A stretch of DNA of 64,000 nucleotides from VAZQ01 sp050179645 (GCA_050179645.1 JBFXEX010000009.1:1-64000), one strand, 5' to 3'; positions 10,209 through 19,024 are shown, numbered from the stretch's first letter. Notes: generated by a model not told the origin, from the sequence alone. Numbers and translations: made by a program.

Positions 10209-10307
10209 TAGCCTGGATTGAGCGCAGCGAAATCCGGGGCATACATCAGAGATATCCCGGATGTAGAGAGAGCCCGGATGTCGCTTCGCTCCATCCAGGC
10301 TACGGCT
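10209..10307. repeat. Dispersed palindromic repeat, TAGCCCGGAT family, copy 1
   Basis: Opens with TAGCCTGGATTGAGCGCAGCGAAATCCGGG and closes with the complementary CCCGGATGTCGCTTCGCTCCATCCAGGCTA, with a short insert between. Related copies are at 11257-11349 and 11746-11944. It occupies the gap after the 58-codon ORF. Confidence 0.75.
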
Positions 10308-10333
10308 CCTAATCCGCCCTACGGGCTGCGGCT

Positions 10334-10666
10334 CTACAGATATTTCTTATCATCGCCCACGAGCAAATCCCGAAGGTTCTTGCCAACGGGGAAGCCATAA
10401 CCTTTGCCGGGTGCCTCCCACATGAGTTTGCCGGATGCGTGATGATCACTCGCATAAATCTGTGCGCCGATCATCTTCAACGCCAAATCGAGCGCCTGCA
10501 CCGCGTCGATACCCCCTGCAGACATTGTCACCATGCCGTCCGGCCAGTCGACCTCGAACTTGCATGACCAAGAGGCGGCCTCTTGCTCGGGCGCGAAGAT
10601 TCGAACAGGAATTTCAATATCGCGCGTTGCGCTGCGAAGTTTAAGTATACGGGTGGCAATGACCAT
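10334..10666 (-). CDS. Conserved hypothetical protein (DUF6968-like)
   Basis: 110 residues. Begins with a strand-rich segment (IEIPVRIFAPEQEAASWSCK), then an ALDLALKMIG helix and a C-terminus WEAPGKGYGFPVGKNLRDLL. It resembles small immunity-type DUF6968 proteins with the pattern vRif.P......C.f.......AvGvDa.qAL.lAl..iG. The ATG at 10666 is chosen over the open frame to 10762 because the extra 32 residues are low-complexity and repeat-like. No operon partner. Function unknown. Confidence 0.6.
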   Translation of the reverse strand: MVIATRILKLRSATRDIEIPVRIFAPEQEAASWSCKFEVDWPDGMVTMSAGGIDAVQALDLALKMIGAQIYASDHHASGKLMWEAPGKGYGFPVGKNLRDLLVGDDKKYL

Positions 10667-11064
10667 GATGGCGCTCAATCTGCCACGGAGGGGCGGCGGG
10701 TACGCCTTTGCTAACCCGCCCGATGACGTCAATTCAATTCGTCGCCGGCTTGACAGGCTCAAAGTCCTATGTATTATTTCCTAATCCCAAGCTTGCGCAG
10801 ACTGCGTAAACTTGTCTGCGCGGAGCGCCGGGAGGCGTGCGCGCCCGACCACGGCGCGCGCCGCGCCTCATGTGCGCGGAGTTGGTGCGCCTTCCGACGC
10901 TCCGCCTCCCCTCCCGCATGTCGGGCCTGCCCGATATGCGGAAAGCAACACGCAATCTCGGGCGCAACGCGCCGCGAGCACAAAATCATTTGACCGAAAT
11001 CGAAAAGGATATGCGCGATGAAAATCATTCGTGCTGACCACCGCCTTCGCCAAGCGTTCGGTGC

Positions 11065-11204
11065 TCACCCTCCCCTGGAGGGGGAGGGTCGGCGCAGCAT
11101 CGAGCGGAGCGAGATGCAAGCCGGGGTGGGGTGATCTTCAATCGAAAGACTTTCACCCCACCCCGCTCGCTTCGCTCGCGACCCTCCCCCTCCAGGGGAG
11201 GGTG
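11065..11204. repeat. Dispersed palindromic repeat, CCCTCCCCTGGAGGGG family, copy 2
   Basis: Arms CTCACCCTCCCCTGGAGGG and CCCTCCAGGGGAGGGTGA, with inner GGGGTGGGGTGA / TCACCCCACCCC. Same design as 36-168. It ends close to the next repeat family copy at 11257. Confidence 0.85.
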
Positions 11205-11256
11205 AAGGGCGGCACGCGTTGGAAGAAAACAAGCATTGCCCGGAAATCGAGCCAGC

Positions 11257-11349
11257 GTAGCCCGGATTGAGCGCCCGCGAAATCCGGGACAACGCTTGCG
11301 TTTCATGCATCCTCCCCGGATTTCACTCAGGCTCAATCCGGGTTACGCT
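11257..11349. repeat. Dispersed palindromic repeat, TAGCCCGGAT family, copy 2
   Basis: GTAGCCCGGATTGAGCG...CGAAATCCGGG followed by CCCGGATTTCACTCAGGC...AATCCGGGTTACGC. It abuts the DUF2200 start codon (11356), so it must lie within or very near that gene's promoter or leader. Confidence 0.75.
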
Positions 11350-11355
11350 TGCCGA

Positions 11356-11730
11356 ATGAGCGCGAACCAGACCACCACCGTGAAGAAGCATCGAATCTAT
11401 ACAATGAGCTTCGCCAGCGTCTATCCGCACTATGTTGCCAAGGCGGAGAAGAAGGGACGCACGAAAGCGGAAGTCGACGAGATCATTCGTTGGCTGACCG
11501 GCTACACGCAGAAAGCGCTGGAAGCCCAACTGAAGAAGAAGACGGACATCGAGCATTTCATTGCGCAAGCGCCGCAACTGAACGCGTCGCGGGCCCTGAT
11601 CAAGGGCGTGATCTGCGGCATCCGGGTGGAAGACATCAAGGAGCCGCTGATGCAGGAAGTCCGCTACCTGGACAAACTGATCGACGAACTGGCGAAAGGC
11701 AAAGCCATGGAAAAGATTTTGCGGAAGTAG
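11356..11730 (+). CDS. DUF2200 family protein
   Basis: 124 residues. The DUF2200 core begins at HRIYTMSFASVYPHYVAKAE and continues with KKGRTKAEVDEIIRWLTGYT, FIAQAPQLNASR, LIKGVICGIRVEDI and MQEVRYLDKLIDELAKGKAMEKILRK. The family is small, cytoplasmic and of unknown function. The ATG at 11356 is the first after the repeat at 11257-11349; an internal ATG at the MSFAS position would also give most of the domain. No operon partner; flanked on both sides by palindromic repeats. Confidence 0.85.
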   Translation: MSANQTTTVKKHRIYTMSFASVYPHYVAKAEKKGRTKAEVDEIIRWLTGYTQKALEAQLKKKTDIEHFIAQAPQLNASRALIKGVICGIRVEDIKEPLMQEVRYLDKLIDELAKGKAMEKILRK

Positions 11731-11745
11731 CGATCTTTGGAAGCC

Positions 11746-11944
11746 GTAGCCCGGATGGAGCGCAGCGCAATCCGGGGCCGGCATTGCCGCATGCAACCCC
11801 GCATTCCGCTTCGCTCCATGCAACCCCGCATTCCGCTTCGCTCCATGCGGGCTACGGGTCCTGCCTCCTTGCACGCACCGTTCCCGGATTTCGCTCCGCT
11901 CCATCCGGGCGACGGGCTTCGTTCCATGCGGGCTCAGGCTACGG
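11746..11944. repeat. TAGCCCGGAT-family repeat cluster with a 27-bp tandem duplication
   Basis: Successive degenerate copies of GTAGCCCGGATGGAGCG / CGCTCCATCCGGGC in both orientations, packed between DUF2200 and a Bug receptor. Inside, a 27-base unit (ATGCAACCCCGCATTCCGCT plus TCGCTCC) is present twice head to tail at 11791-11817 and 11818-11844. Confidence 0.8.
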
Positions 11945-12020
11945 CTATCCGCCGCAGACCCTTCTCATGCGCCGGCGCAATGGCTAGGTTCGCCGCAACA
12001 AACCTGCCCCCGGAGGAACG

Positions 12021-12986
12021 ATGATCGCCCGCCGCACCCTGCTGACTGCTGTCGCGTTGTCCTGCCTCGCGGCCGGCGCAGCCCAGGCCCAGCCCTATCC
12101 GAACAAGCCGGTCCGGCTGATCCTGCCCTATACCGCGGGCTCGCCGAACGACGCGGTGGCGCGGCTCTTTGCCCCCTTTCTTTCGAACCAGCTCGGCCAG
12201 CCGGTGGTGATCGACAACCGCCCCGGCGGCGGCACCACGGTGGGCGTCAACGCGGTGATGCAGGCGCCGCCCGACGGCTATACGCTCTTGTTCTCGAACA
12301 GCCCCTCGCACCTGATCGCGCCGCTGATCAACGATACGTTCGTGCACGACCCGCTGAAGGACTTCGTGCCGATCGCCCTGGTGGGCGCCAGCTCCAACGT
12401 CCTCGTCATCCCGGGCGACTTTCCGGCCAAGACCGTGCAGGAGTTCGTCGCCTACGCCAAGGCCAACCCGGGCAAGCTCAATTTCGGCTTCGGCCAGGGC
12501 ACCCAGCCGCAGCTCGTCGGCGAGATGTTCAAGATGGCGGCGGACATCGACCTCCTGAACGTGCCCTACAAGGGCGGCATGCAGGCCGTCACCGACATGA
12601 TGGGCGGCCGCATCCATCTCAACATCGGCGCCGCCGGAACGCTGGTGCCGCTGCACGAGGCCGGCAAGATCCGCATGATCGGCTACACCGGCACCAAGCG
12701 GAACCCGCAGCTGCCCGACATCCCGACCATGATCGAGGCGGGCTATCCCTCCGTGGTCTCAACCACCTACTACGGCCTGCTCGGCCGCCACGACCTCCCC
12801 GCCGAGATCGTCAACCGGCTCAACGCCGCGACCGCCGAAGCGCTGAAGGACCCGCAACTGCAGGCCGGCCTCGCCAAGATCCGGTTTGCCCCGGTGACGA
12901 TGTCGTCTGCCGAAATGGCCGCGCTGTTCGCCACGGAGTCCGCGCGCTGGGCCCCGGTGGTGAAGGCCACCGGCTTCGGCAAGTAG
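12021..12986 (+). CDS. Tripartite tricarboxylate transporter (Bug/TctC) family solute receptor
   Basis: 321 residues. Signal peptide (about 1-23, AGAAQAQ), then PVRLILPYTAGSPNDAVARL, VVIDNRPGGGTTVGVNAV, APPDGYTLLF, VPYKGGMQAVTDMMGGRI and IPTMIEAGYP: a complete Bug receptor. The ribosome-binding site GGAGGAACG immediately precedes the ATG. Stands alone between a repeat cluster and a convergent YciI-type gene; no TctAB partners. Ligand unknown. Confidence 0.88.
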   Translation: MIARRTLLTAVALSCLAAGAAQAQPYPNKPVRLILPYTAGSPNDAVARLFAPFLSNQLGQPVVIDNRPGGGTTVGVNAVMQAPPDGYTLLFSNSPSHLIAPLINDTFVHDPLKDFVPIALVGASSNVLVIPGDFPAKTVQEFVAYAKANPGKLNFGFGQGTQPQLVGEMFKMAADIDLLNVPYKGGMQAVTDMMGGRIHLNIGAAGTLVPLHEAGKIRMIGYTGTKRNPQLPDIPTMIEAGYPSVVSTTYYGLLGRHDLPAEIVNRLNAATAEALKDPQLQAGLAKIRFAPVTMSSAEMAALFATESARWAPVVKATGFGK

Positions 12987-12990
12987 CGGA

Positions 12991-13653
12991 TCAATCGCCG
13001 AATACCCACCGCACGATCCGCGCATCGCTCCGGTAGCCGCCGTTCCTGGCGAACGGCTCGTTGTGCCAGAACGCGTCGGCCGCCGCCCGGTCGGGCAGTT
13101 CGAGCAGCAGCGCGGTGCCAATGTTGTCGGCGCCGTCCGCCGAACGGATCGGCCCGCGAAAGATGAAGCTTTCGCCGTACGACGCGAAGTAGGACTCGTG
13201 GGCGTGCAGGTGCTCCCGGTAAAATTCCGGGGCGGCGGTCTTGGGCCCGGTGCACAGGAACTGCTGCAGGCCCCTGCGGGCGTAGTCGGCCGCGCGTTTC
13301 TGGAAGCTGTTCGACCAGCGGTGAACCTCGACCCGCTCGAAGACGCCGGCCTTGTTCATGGGCTCATCGGTCAGAAACCTGTCCACCGCCCCGCGATCAT
13401 CAAGCTGGATGAAGAACGAGCTGCCGAGCGTGTCGCGGCCGTCGTCCGAAACGAAATGCCCGTAGCCGATGACGCACTCGCCGAAACTCGCCACGTAGCT
13501 TTTCTGCTCCGCCAGCAGGGCACGCCGCGTGTCCTGGGCTCCCGGCTTATCCCAGCAATAGATCGCCCACTGCGCCGCCTTCGTGCGGTAATAGTCCTGC
13601 AACGCCTCCCCGCTCAGTCCATAGCGCGGATCGCCCGGCAGATATCCGGTCAT
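12991..13653 (-). CDS. Tandem YciI-like domain protein
   Basis: 220 residues that appear to hold two copies of a YciI/ferredoxin-like alpha-beta barrel domain. Repeat one is about 25-115 (WAIYCWDKPGAQDTRRALLA, then FGECVIGYGHFVSDDG). Repeat two is about 135-220 (FLCTGPKTAAPEFYREHLHA, then YGESFIFRGPIRSADGADN). Each has the YciI pattern of an HAxY-type helix, a G-P/G-H strand and a DRAAADAFWHNEPFARNGGY-type end. The function of such proteins is unknown; some are small enzymes or partners of ECF sigma factors. Start 13653 is chosen because homology begins there. Convergent with the Bug gene. Confidence 0.78.
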   Translation of the reverse strand: MTGYLPGDPRYGLSGEALQDYYRTKAAQWAIYCWDKPGAQDTRRALLAEQKSYVASFGECVIGYGHFVSDDGRDTLGSSFFIQLDDRGAVDRFLTDEPMNKAGVFERVEVHRWSNSFQKRAADYARRGLQQFLCTGPKTAAPEFYREHLHAHESYFASYGESFIFRGPIRSADGADNIGTALLLELPDRAAADAFWHNEPFARNGGYRSDARIVRWVFGD

Positions 13654-13719
13654 GCGTCCCTCATTCGCAATTCGCACCAGCAAGCGATTCGAAATGACAC
13701 AGCAAGCGGCGCCCATGCC

Positions 13720-14481
13720 CTACCCGCGCCCGATGAACGAACGCATCTGGTTCGGCAGGATCGTCGCCTCGTAGAGATTGACCTCCGCCGGCAGCGCCGC
13801 CATCAGCACCGCGACCTTGGCGACGTCCTCGGCCGCCATCACGTAATCGTCGGGGGTGGCGCCGGGCCCGGCCTTGGTGCGGCCGCGCCGCGTCGAGAAC
13901 GAGCTCAGCGTCGCGCCGGGATGCAGGATCGACGACACCACGCCGTACTTGCGGCCGTCCATGGTCAACTGGTGCGTCATGCCCTGCATGGCGAACTTGG
14001 TCGCGGTGTAGGGCAGCGAATCCGGGCGCGGGGTCTTGGCCGAGACACTGCCGACATTGATGATGCGCCCGCCCTGCGGCGTCTGCGCCTTCATGATGCG
14101 GATCGCCTCGCGGCTGCAGAGGAACGGCGCGGTCAGATTGATGTCGAGCACCTCCTGCCAGTACTGCAGCGAGATGTCCTCGGTATTGATATGGGTCGCG
14201 ACGCCGGCGTTGTTCACCAGCACGTCGAGACGGCCATAGGTCTCCTTCGCCTTGGCGAACAGCGCGACGATCTCCTGCTCTTTCGAAAGATCGGCCGGCA
14301 CGGTCAGCGCCTCGCCGCCATGCGAACGAATGCCGGCGGCGACTTCGTCCAGGAGTTCCGCGCGCCGCGCCACCAGCACGGTCTTGGCCCCCTCCGCCGC
14401 AAACATCTCGGCGATGCTGCGGCCGATGCCGTTGCTCGCCCCGGTCACGATCGCCACCTTGTCCTGCAACTGTTTGCTCAT
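13720..14481 (-). CDS. Short-chain dehydrogenase/reductase
   Basis: 253 residues, classical SDR. The cofactor motif is TGASNGIG (residues about 14-21), followed by VLVARR (NADP-type arginine), NNAGVATHINTEDI, a serine in NVGSVSAK and the catalytic Y-T-A-T-K motif (SLPYTATKFAMQG). Reduces or oxidises a carbonyl/hydroxyl substrate that cannot be named. The ATG at 14481 starts immediately before the Rossmann fold. The gap upstream holds a palindromic repeat separating it from the Bug gene on the same strand. Confidence 0.88.
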   Translation of the reverse strand: MSKQLQDKVAIVTGASNGIGRSIAEMFAAEGAKTVLVARRAELLDEVAAGIRSHGGEALTVPADLSKEQEIVALFAKAKETYGRLDVLVNNAGVATHINTEDISLQYWQEVLDINLTAPFLCSREAIRIMKAQTPQGGRIINVGSVSAKTPRPDSLPYTATKFAMQGMTHQLTMDGRKYGVVSSILHPGATLSSFSTRRGRTKAGPGATPDDYVMAAEDVAKVAVLMAALPAEVNLYEATILPNQMRSFIGRG

Positions 14482-14567
14482 CCGATTCCTCCGACAATGC
14501 AGCGAACGTAGCTTGCGGGGCGCAAGAAGCGAAGCACGTTGCGCCAACCAATGTTTGAAGGTGCAAG

Positions 14568-14672
14568 GTAGGGTGGGCAAAGCCGCGGCACGCGCCGTGC
14601 CCACGCGCTTCCGGAACCCCGCCATGCAGAAGAACGTCCGCGTGGGCTTTGCTGCGCTCAGCCCACGCTACG
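14568..14672. repeat. Dispersed palindromic repeat, GTAGGGTGGGC family
   Basis: GTAGGGTGGGCAAAGCCGCG...CGTGCCCACGCG facing CGTGGGCTTTGCTGCG...AGCCCACGCTACG. Fills the space between the SDR gene and the Bug gene; one copy in this window. Confidence 0.75.
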
Positions 14673-14681
14673 AAGCCAGCG

Positions 14682-15665
14682 CTACTGCGGCTTCAGGCCG
14701 GCGGCCTTCGCGGCCTCGGCGCTGCGCTCGAACTCGCCCTTGATGTAGTCGGCAAAGCCTTTCGGCGTCTGCAGCGGCTCCGACACCAGCTCGGCGCCGG
14801 TCGCCAGGAACCGGTCCTGCACGGACTTGGTGGCGAGTGTCTTGACCAGCGCCTTGTTCAGCGCGTCGATCACCTCGGGTGGCGTTTTCGCCGGCGCCAG
14901 AAGCCCGACATAGCTCGCCGCCAGGAAGTCCTTGAGCCCCGCCTCCTTCATGGTCGGCACCTCGGGCGCGAGCTTGGGCCGTTCTGCGGAGGCCACCGCC
15001 AGGATGCGCAGCTTGCCGGCCTTGTGGTGCGGCAGCGCGGTCGACATCTCGGTCATCATGCCGTTGACGGTGCCGGAGAGCGTGTCGGGCACCAGCGTCG
15101 AGCCGCCCTTATAGGGCACATGCGTCAGCTTGGCGCCGGTCGCGGCCATGAAGCGCACCAGCGTCATGTGACCGGCGCTGCCGGTGCCTGACGTGGCGAT
15201 GGTGACCGGCTGCTTCTTCGAGAGTTCGACGAGTTCAGCGACGGTCTTGGCCGGCACCGCAGGGTTCACGACGATCGCGTGAGGCGCGAGATTGGCGAGC
15301 CCGACCGCCGTGAAGTCCTTGAGCGTATCGTAGCTCAGCTTGGCCTGCACGAACGGATTGACGGTGAGCGGCCCGTTCGAGCCGATCAGCAGCGTATAGC
15401 CATCAGGCGCGGCCGACGCGACCGCGGCGGCGCCGAGGCTGCCGCCAGCGCCCGCGCGGTTCTCGACCACCAGGTTCTGGCCAAGCACCGGCGACATCCC
15501 TTCCGAGAGCAGCCGTCCCACCAGGTCGGCGTTGCCGCCCGCCGCGAACGGCACGATCAGCCGGATCGGCCGGTCAGGAAAGGCCGCGAATGCCGAACGG
15601 CCGGCAAGCGGGATGAGCGGAGCGGCGGCAAGCGTAGCGATCAGCGTGCGGCGAGACAGAGCCAT
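14682..15665 (-). CDS. Tripartite tricarboxylate transporter (Bug/TctC) family solute receptor
   Basis: 327 residues. The N-terminus MALSRRTLIATLAAAPLIPL carries a twin-arginine-like SRRTL motif, and the signal ends around AFAAF. Bug motifs follow: RPIRLIVPFAAGGNADLVGR, LVVENRAGAGGSLGAAAV, APDGYTLLIGSNGP, VPYKGGSTLVPDTLSGTVNG and VPTMKEAGLKD. The start at 15665 is taken because upstream in-frame sequence is not signal-like. No membrane subunits nearby; ligand unknown. Confidence 0.88.
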   Translation of the reverse strand: MALSRRTLIATLAAAPLIPLAGRSAFAAFPDRPIRLIVPFAAGGNADLVGRLLSEGMSPVLGQNLVVENRAGAGGSLGAAAVASAAPDGYTLLIGSNGPLTVNPFVQAKLSYDTLKDFTAVGLANLAPHAIVVNPAVPAKTVAELVELSKKQPVTIATSGTGSAGHMTLVRFMAATGAKLTHVPYKGGSTLVPDTLSGTVNGMMTEMSTALPHHKAGKLRILAVASAERPKLAPEVPTMKEAGLKDFLAASYVGLLAPAKTPPEVIDALNKALVKTLATKSVQDRFLATGAELVSEPLQTPKGFADYIKGEFERSAEAAKAAGLKPQ

Positions 15666-15954
15666 TGAGTTCACCCGGGGAAAATTTGAGGTCCGTGCAG
15701 TGTTCCGCGTCGAGCCGCCGCAGGCAAGGGCCATGCTGCCGCGGTTCCGGACATCAAATCCGCCGCTAAACTTCCGCCGACCGACGATGAGCGGACGGCC
15801 CACGACGGCGCACACGCGGCTTGCCAATAGCATTCCGCGCCAAGCTTTCGGGCAAGCCAACTTCGCGCCCATTCGGGAAAATTTCGTGTCGTCACCGGAT
15901 CAGCAAATGCCCGTGCAAGACTGGCTGAAGAAGCGCCAGATCGGAGGACAAGCA

Positions 15955-16479
15955 ATGAGCCCCTTATCGGACCGGCATCAGGCGATGGCCGACCTCTTGC
16001 AGCGGCATATGGACGCCGAACTCGTCGGCGATCTCGATACCACGATGGCGACGATGAGCGACGACCCGCATCTCAACCACGTGCCGACCATGGCCGGCGG
16101 CGTCGGCCGCCAGGGCGTGCGGAACTTCTATCGGGATCATCTGGTCGGCAAGTTCTTTCCCCCGGACGTGCGGATCACGAACGTGTCGCGTACCGTCGGC
16201 GACGAGCGGGTGGTGGACGAGGTCGTCATCAACTTCACCCACACGAGACCGATCGACTGGCTCCTTCCCGGCGTTCCGCCGACCGGCAAGCGCGTCGAGA
16301 TCGCGGTCGCCGTCATTGTCGGATTCAAGGACGGCAAAATCACGCACGAGCACATCTATTGGGATCAGGCTTCGGTGCTGGCGCAGATCGGACTGTTGGA
16401 CCCCCTCGGACTGCCGGTGAGCGGCGCCGAGGCCGCGCGCAAGGTGCTCAATCCAAAGCTCCCGGCCCGGCCGATGTGA
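15955..16479 (+). CDS. SnoaL-like (NTF2-fold) protein
   Basis: 174 residues. The pattern LLQRHMDAELVGDLDTTMATM, DPHLNHVPTMAGGVGRQGVR, NFYRDHLVGKFFPPDVRI, VVDEVVINFTHTRPIDWLLP and IAVAVIVGFKDGKITHEHIYWDQASVL matches NTF2-fold SnoaL-type proteins found as cyclases, isomerases or uncharacterised. The last His/Asp pair (THEHIYWDQ) is typical. Start 15955 is set by GGAGG at 15942-15946; the frame is open upstream. Stands alone upstream of a decayed gene. Confidence 0.75.
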   Translation: MSPLSDRHQAMADLLQRHMDAELVGDLDTTMATMSDDPHLNHVPTMAGGVGRQGVRNFYRDHLVGKFFPPDVRITNVSRTVGDERVVDEVVINFTHTRPIDWLLPGVPPTGKRVEIAVAVIVGFKDGKITHEHIYWDQASVLAQIGLLDPLGLPVSGAEAARKVLNPKLPARPM

Positions 16480-16649
16480 GGCGCGCCTGCCGCCGCACGA
16501 TGGGGGCCCGGCTGGACAGAGATTCCGCGGATTGCGCTTGCAGTCCGGACACCGATCGGACCAAATCGTTATTGGGCGGACCGGGCGGGAACGGATCGGC
16601 CCGTCACGCATGGGGCGCGCCGGGGATCACACAGCAGCCCGTATGGGAA

Positions 16650-17361
16650 GGCGCTCCGATCGGCATTCCGTATGTCGTCGTTTCGGGAACCCAGGCCAAG
16701 TTCCGGTGAAATTCACGGCTGCGGACGAGAGCGACCCAGGTCCCTACCCGAACCCCACCAAACCCGCCGATCGAGGGCGGCCCCAACGGCACGGGCGATC
16801 GCCACGTTCTGTGCCCGACCGCGACAACCGGCTGCTGTACGAACTCTTCAACGCCTTTCCGGACGGCAAGGGCTGGAAGGCCGACAGCGGCGCGATCTGG
16901 GACCGGAAGAAGAAGCAGGTTCGGCCGGCCCGCTGGACCTCCGCCGACGCCGCGGGCCTGCCGATCCTGCCGGGCCTCGTGCGCTACGATGAAGTCGTCG
17001 GCAAGAAGGCCCTGGAGCACGCCGTACGCTTCACCCTGGCCAAGATCGCCGCGCCTATCTGCCGCCGGCGAGCCATTGGGCCAGCGAAGACCACAGCGAT
17101 GACCTGCCGCCCATGGGCATGCGCATGCGCCGCAAGGCCAGATTCGACATTTCCGGATTCTCCCCGGACGTCCGGATCATCCTGACAGCGCTGAAGAAAT
17201 ACGGCATGATCCTCGCCGACAACGGCAGCGACAATTTCATCAGCGGCGCACCCGACCCGCGCTGGAACGCCGATACGCTCCGGCAACTGATGCGGGTCAA
17301 GACGCAGGACCTGGAAGTGGTCGAGAAGAAGGGCGTTGTGACCGATCAGCGGCGCCGATGA
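16650..17361 (+). pseudogene. Frameshifted remnant of a conserved hypothetical secreted-type protein
   Basis: Protein-like stretches of one gene appear successively in different frames. GAPIGIPYVVVSGTQAK is in the frame ending at 16709, and ADESDPGPYPNPTKP is in the next. PIEGGPNGTGDRHVL (about 16774-16818) is again in another. DRDNRLLYELFNAFPDGKGW through WTSADAAGLPILPGLVRYDE is back in the second. AYLPPASHWASEDHSDDLPP and RFDISGFSPDVRIILTALKK, then YGMILADNGSDNFISGAPD, are in a third up to 17361. At least four frame changes are needed to join them. The N-terminal portion is not recognisable. The function of the intact family is unknown to me; the order of segments matches one continuous ancestral protein. 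Confidence 0.75.
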
Positions 17362-17500
17362 ACTTGCGACACCACCCTGAGCGCACTGTCATCGGCGCGT
17401 GTCCTGCGATAAGTAGACCGCAACGCGGTCGACGGGGACCGCGCGCCACATGGGCGCTGTTCCCTGCGACCGAAAGAAACCAACCGATGAGGAGCGCGTG

Positions 17501-17938
17501 ATGAAATCCCTGCTGATCGTGACGACGGCCTTCCTGGCAACGACCGCTGTCGCACTGGCGCAGTCCGCGCCGGACCTCAAGGGCACCTGGTCGGGCCAAT
17601 GGAAAACCGTGATCTTCGGCCACAATCCGCATCATCCGGGATCGCAGACGACCACGAACCCACCGCGCATCCGCGAGATTGCTTTCACGATGCAGATCGA
17701 GGGCCAGGACGGACGGCTGATCTGGGGCAGGTCCTGGTCCAATCCGGAGAACAAGGAACTGTTCGCCGCGACCATCGCTGCCGACGGCAAGACCATCTTG
17801 GGCTCCGACACCGACGGCTCGCTCACCATGAGCATCATGGCCCCCGACAAGCTGGAAGCCTGCTACACCCATACCGGGCAGGGTCCCAGCAAGTCGATCG
17901 TCGCAAGCTGCGGCTCGCTGCAGCGCGCCGGCCGCTAG
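17501..17938 (+). CDS. Small secreted protein, unknown function
   Basis: 145 residues with a clear signal peptide (about 1-20, ending VALAQ). The mature part begins APDLKGTWSGQW, a lipocalin-like or fatty-acid-binding-like opening, then has alternating strand segments (IAFTMQIEGQDGRLIWGRSW, ELFAATIAADGKTILGSDTD) and two cysteines (ACYTH, VASCGSL). The start ATG is 6 bases after GAGGAGCG. It precedes an alpha/beta hydrolase by 32 bases and the two may be co-transcribed. No family can be named with confidence. Confidence 0.75.
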   Translation: MKSLLIVTTAFLATTAVALAQSAPDLKGTWSGQWKTVIFGHNPHHPGSQTTTNPPRIREIAFTMQIEGQDGRLIWGRSWSNPENKELFAATIAADGKTILGSDTDGSLTMSIMAPDKLEACYTHTGQGPSKSIVASCGSLQRAGR

Positions 17939-17970
17939 CAACAAGGCGCCGGGGACGATCGATCGCCCGG

Positions 17971-18801
17971 ATGGAGCCACGCACCGCACTGATGACGCAG
18001 CTTCTGCCGGCCGCCCTCCTCTTCGCCTTGGCGCTCGCGCCAGGCAGCGCCGCGAGCGAGACGCTGGTCAAGCTCACGACGCCGCGCGGCGTTAGCCAGT
18101 CGCTCCTGCTGATCAAGCCCGAGCAACCGCCGGCCGCGGCCGTGATCCTGTTTGCCGGCGGGCACGGCGCACTCGGGCTCTCGGGCCCCGGCAAGATGCG
18201 CTGGGGAAGCGGGAATTTCCTGGTGCGCACGCGCGACACGTTCGTCCGTCACGGCCTCATGGTCGCGGTGATGGATGCGCCCGCCGACCAGCAGAGCGGC
18301 ATGAATGCCATCTTCCGCATGGGTGCGGCCCACGCCGGCGACATCGGCGCCGTCGCCGGGCGCTTGCGGGCCGAAACCAACGTTCCGGTCTGGCTCATTG
18401 GCACCAGCATGGGCACATTTTCGGCCGCCGGCGGCGCCATCGGCGCCAAGGGCATCGACGGCCTGGTGCTCACTTCGACCATTACCCGGGCCCAGCCCAC
18501 GTGGCTGATCTCCGGCAGCCATCCGCACGGCGTCGCCAGCATGAACCTGCCGCGCATTCCCGCGCCGACGCTGATCATGTCGCATCGCCACGACGGCTGC
18601 TCGATTACGCCCGCCGCCGACGCACCCAAGCTCAAGGCGCGGTTGACGGCGGCGAAGCCCGCCGAAATCGTGGTGCTCGACGGCGGCGCGCCGCCGATTT
18701 CGAAACCGTGCGAAGCCAAGTCGCAACATGGCTTCTTCGGCATCGAGGAAGAGGCGGTCGCCGCCATCGCGCGCTTCGTCAAAACGCATCCGCCAATCTG
18801 A
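17971..18801 (+). CDS. Exported alpha/beta-hydrolase-fold protein
   Basis: 276 residues. A signal peptide runs to about ALAPGSAAS, followed by an alpha/beta-hydrolase core: ILFAGGHGALGLSG (oxyanion region), the nucleophile elbow GTSMGT (Ser about 152), PAPTLIMSHRHDGC (acid-loop position) and a C-terminal SQHGF histidine. Periplasmic hydrolase or esterase-like; substrate unknown. An alternative ATG at 17992 would shorten the signal by seven residues and neither start has a strong ribosome-binding site. Probably co-transcribed with the secreted protein upstream. Confidence 0.78.
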   Translation: MEPRTALMTQLLPAALLFALALAPGSAASETLVKLTTPRGVSQSLLLIKPEQPPAAAVILFAGGHGALGLSGPGKMRWGSGNFLVRTRDTFVRHGLMVAVMDAPADQQSGMNAIFRMGAAHAGDIGAVAGRLRAETNVPVWLIGTSMGTFSAAGGAIGAKGIDGLVLTSTITRAQPTWLISGSHPHGVASMNLPRIPAPTLIMSHRHDGCSITPAADAPKLKARLTAAKPAEIVVLDGGAPPISKPCEAKSQHGFFGIEEEAVAAIARFVKTHPPI

Positions 18802-18832
18802 CGGCCGGCCCTCAAACGGGCAACGTCTTCTC

Positions 18833-18923
18833 CGTCACGCCCGCGCTTGTCGCGGGAATCCACGTCTTACTTTTCGAGTTCAAGTCAAAGACGTGGATGG
18901 CCGGGACAAGCCCGGCCATGACG
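18833..18923. repeat. Dispersed palindromic repeat, CGTCACGCCCGC / GGCCGGGACAAG family
   Basis: CGTCACGCCCGCGCTTGTCGCGGG and CCGGGACAAGCCCGGCCATGACG are facing arms, with an inner CCACGTCTT / AAGACGTGG pair. Lies in the gap after the hydrolase gene. Confidence 0.65.
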
Positions 18924-19024
18924 GCGATGTTGTGTGATGACGATCACACTTGCGTCGAATCCCCCGAACCCGCCGGCCGCACGGGCCGACCAATCTCCGA
19001 ACGTTAGAAAAAAGGAGAACAACG

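Larger units (their letters stand above)
10667..11355. other. Repeat-dominated intergenic region without a convincing gene
   Basis: Several short ORFs overlap here on both strands, but none has a ribosome-binding site or protein-like composition. The stretch 10810-10990 is very GC-rich with self-complementary pieces (GCGCGCCGCGCC, CGGGCCTGCCCG). The rest is the palindromic repeats at 11065-11204 and 11257-11349. Confidence 0.6.

Noticed and set aside
10810..11037. Several short overlapping ORFs in a GC-rich gap
   Set aside because: No ribosome-binding site, arginine/alanine-rich composition on both strands, next to repeats.
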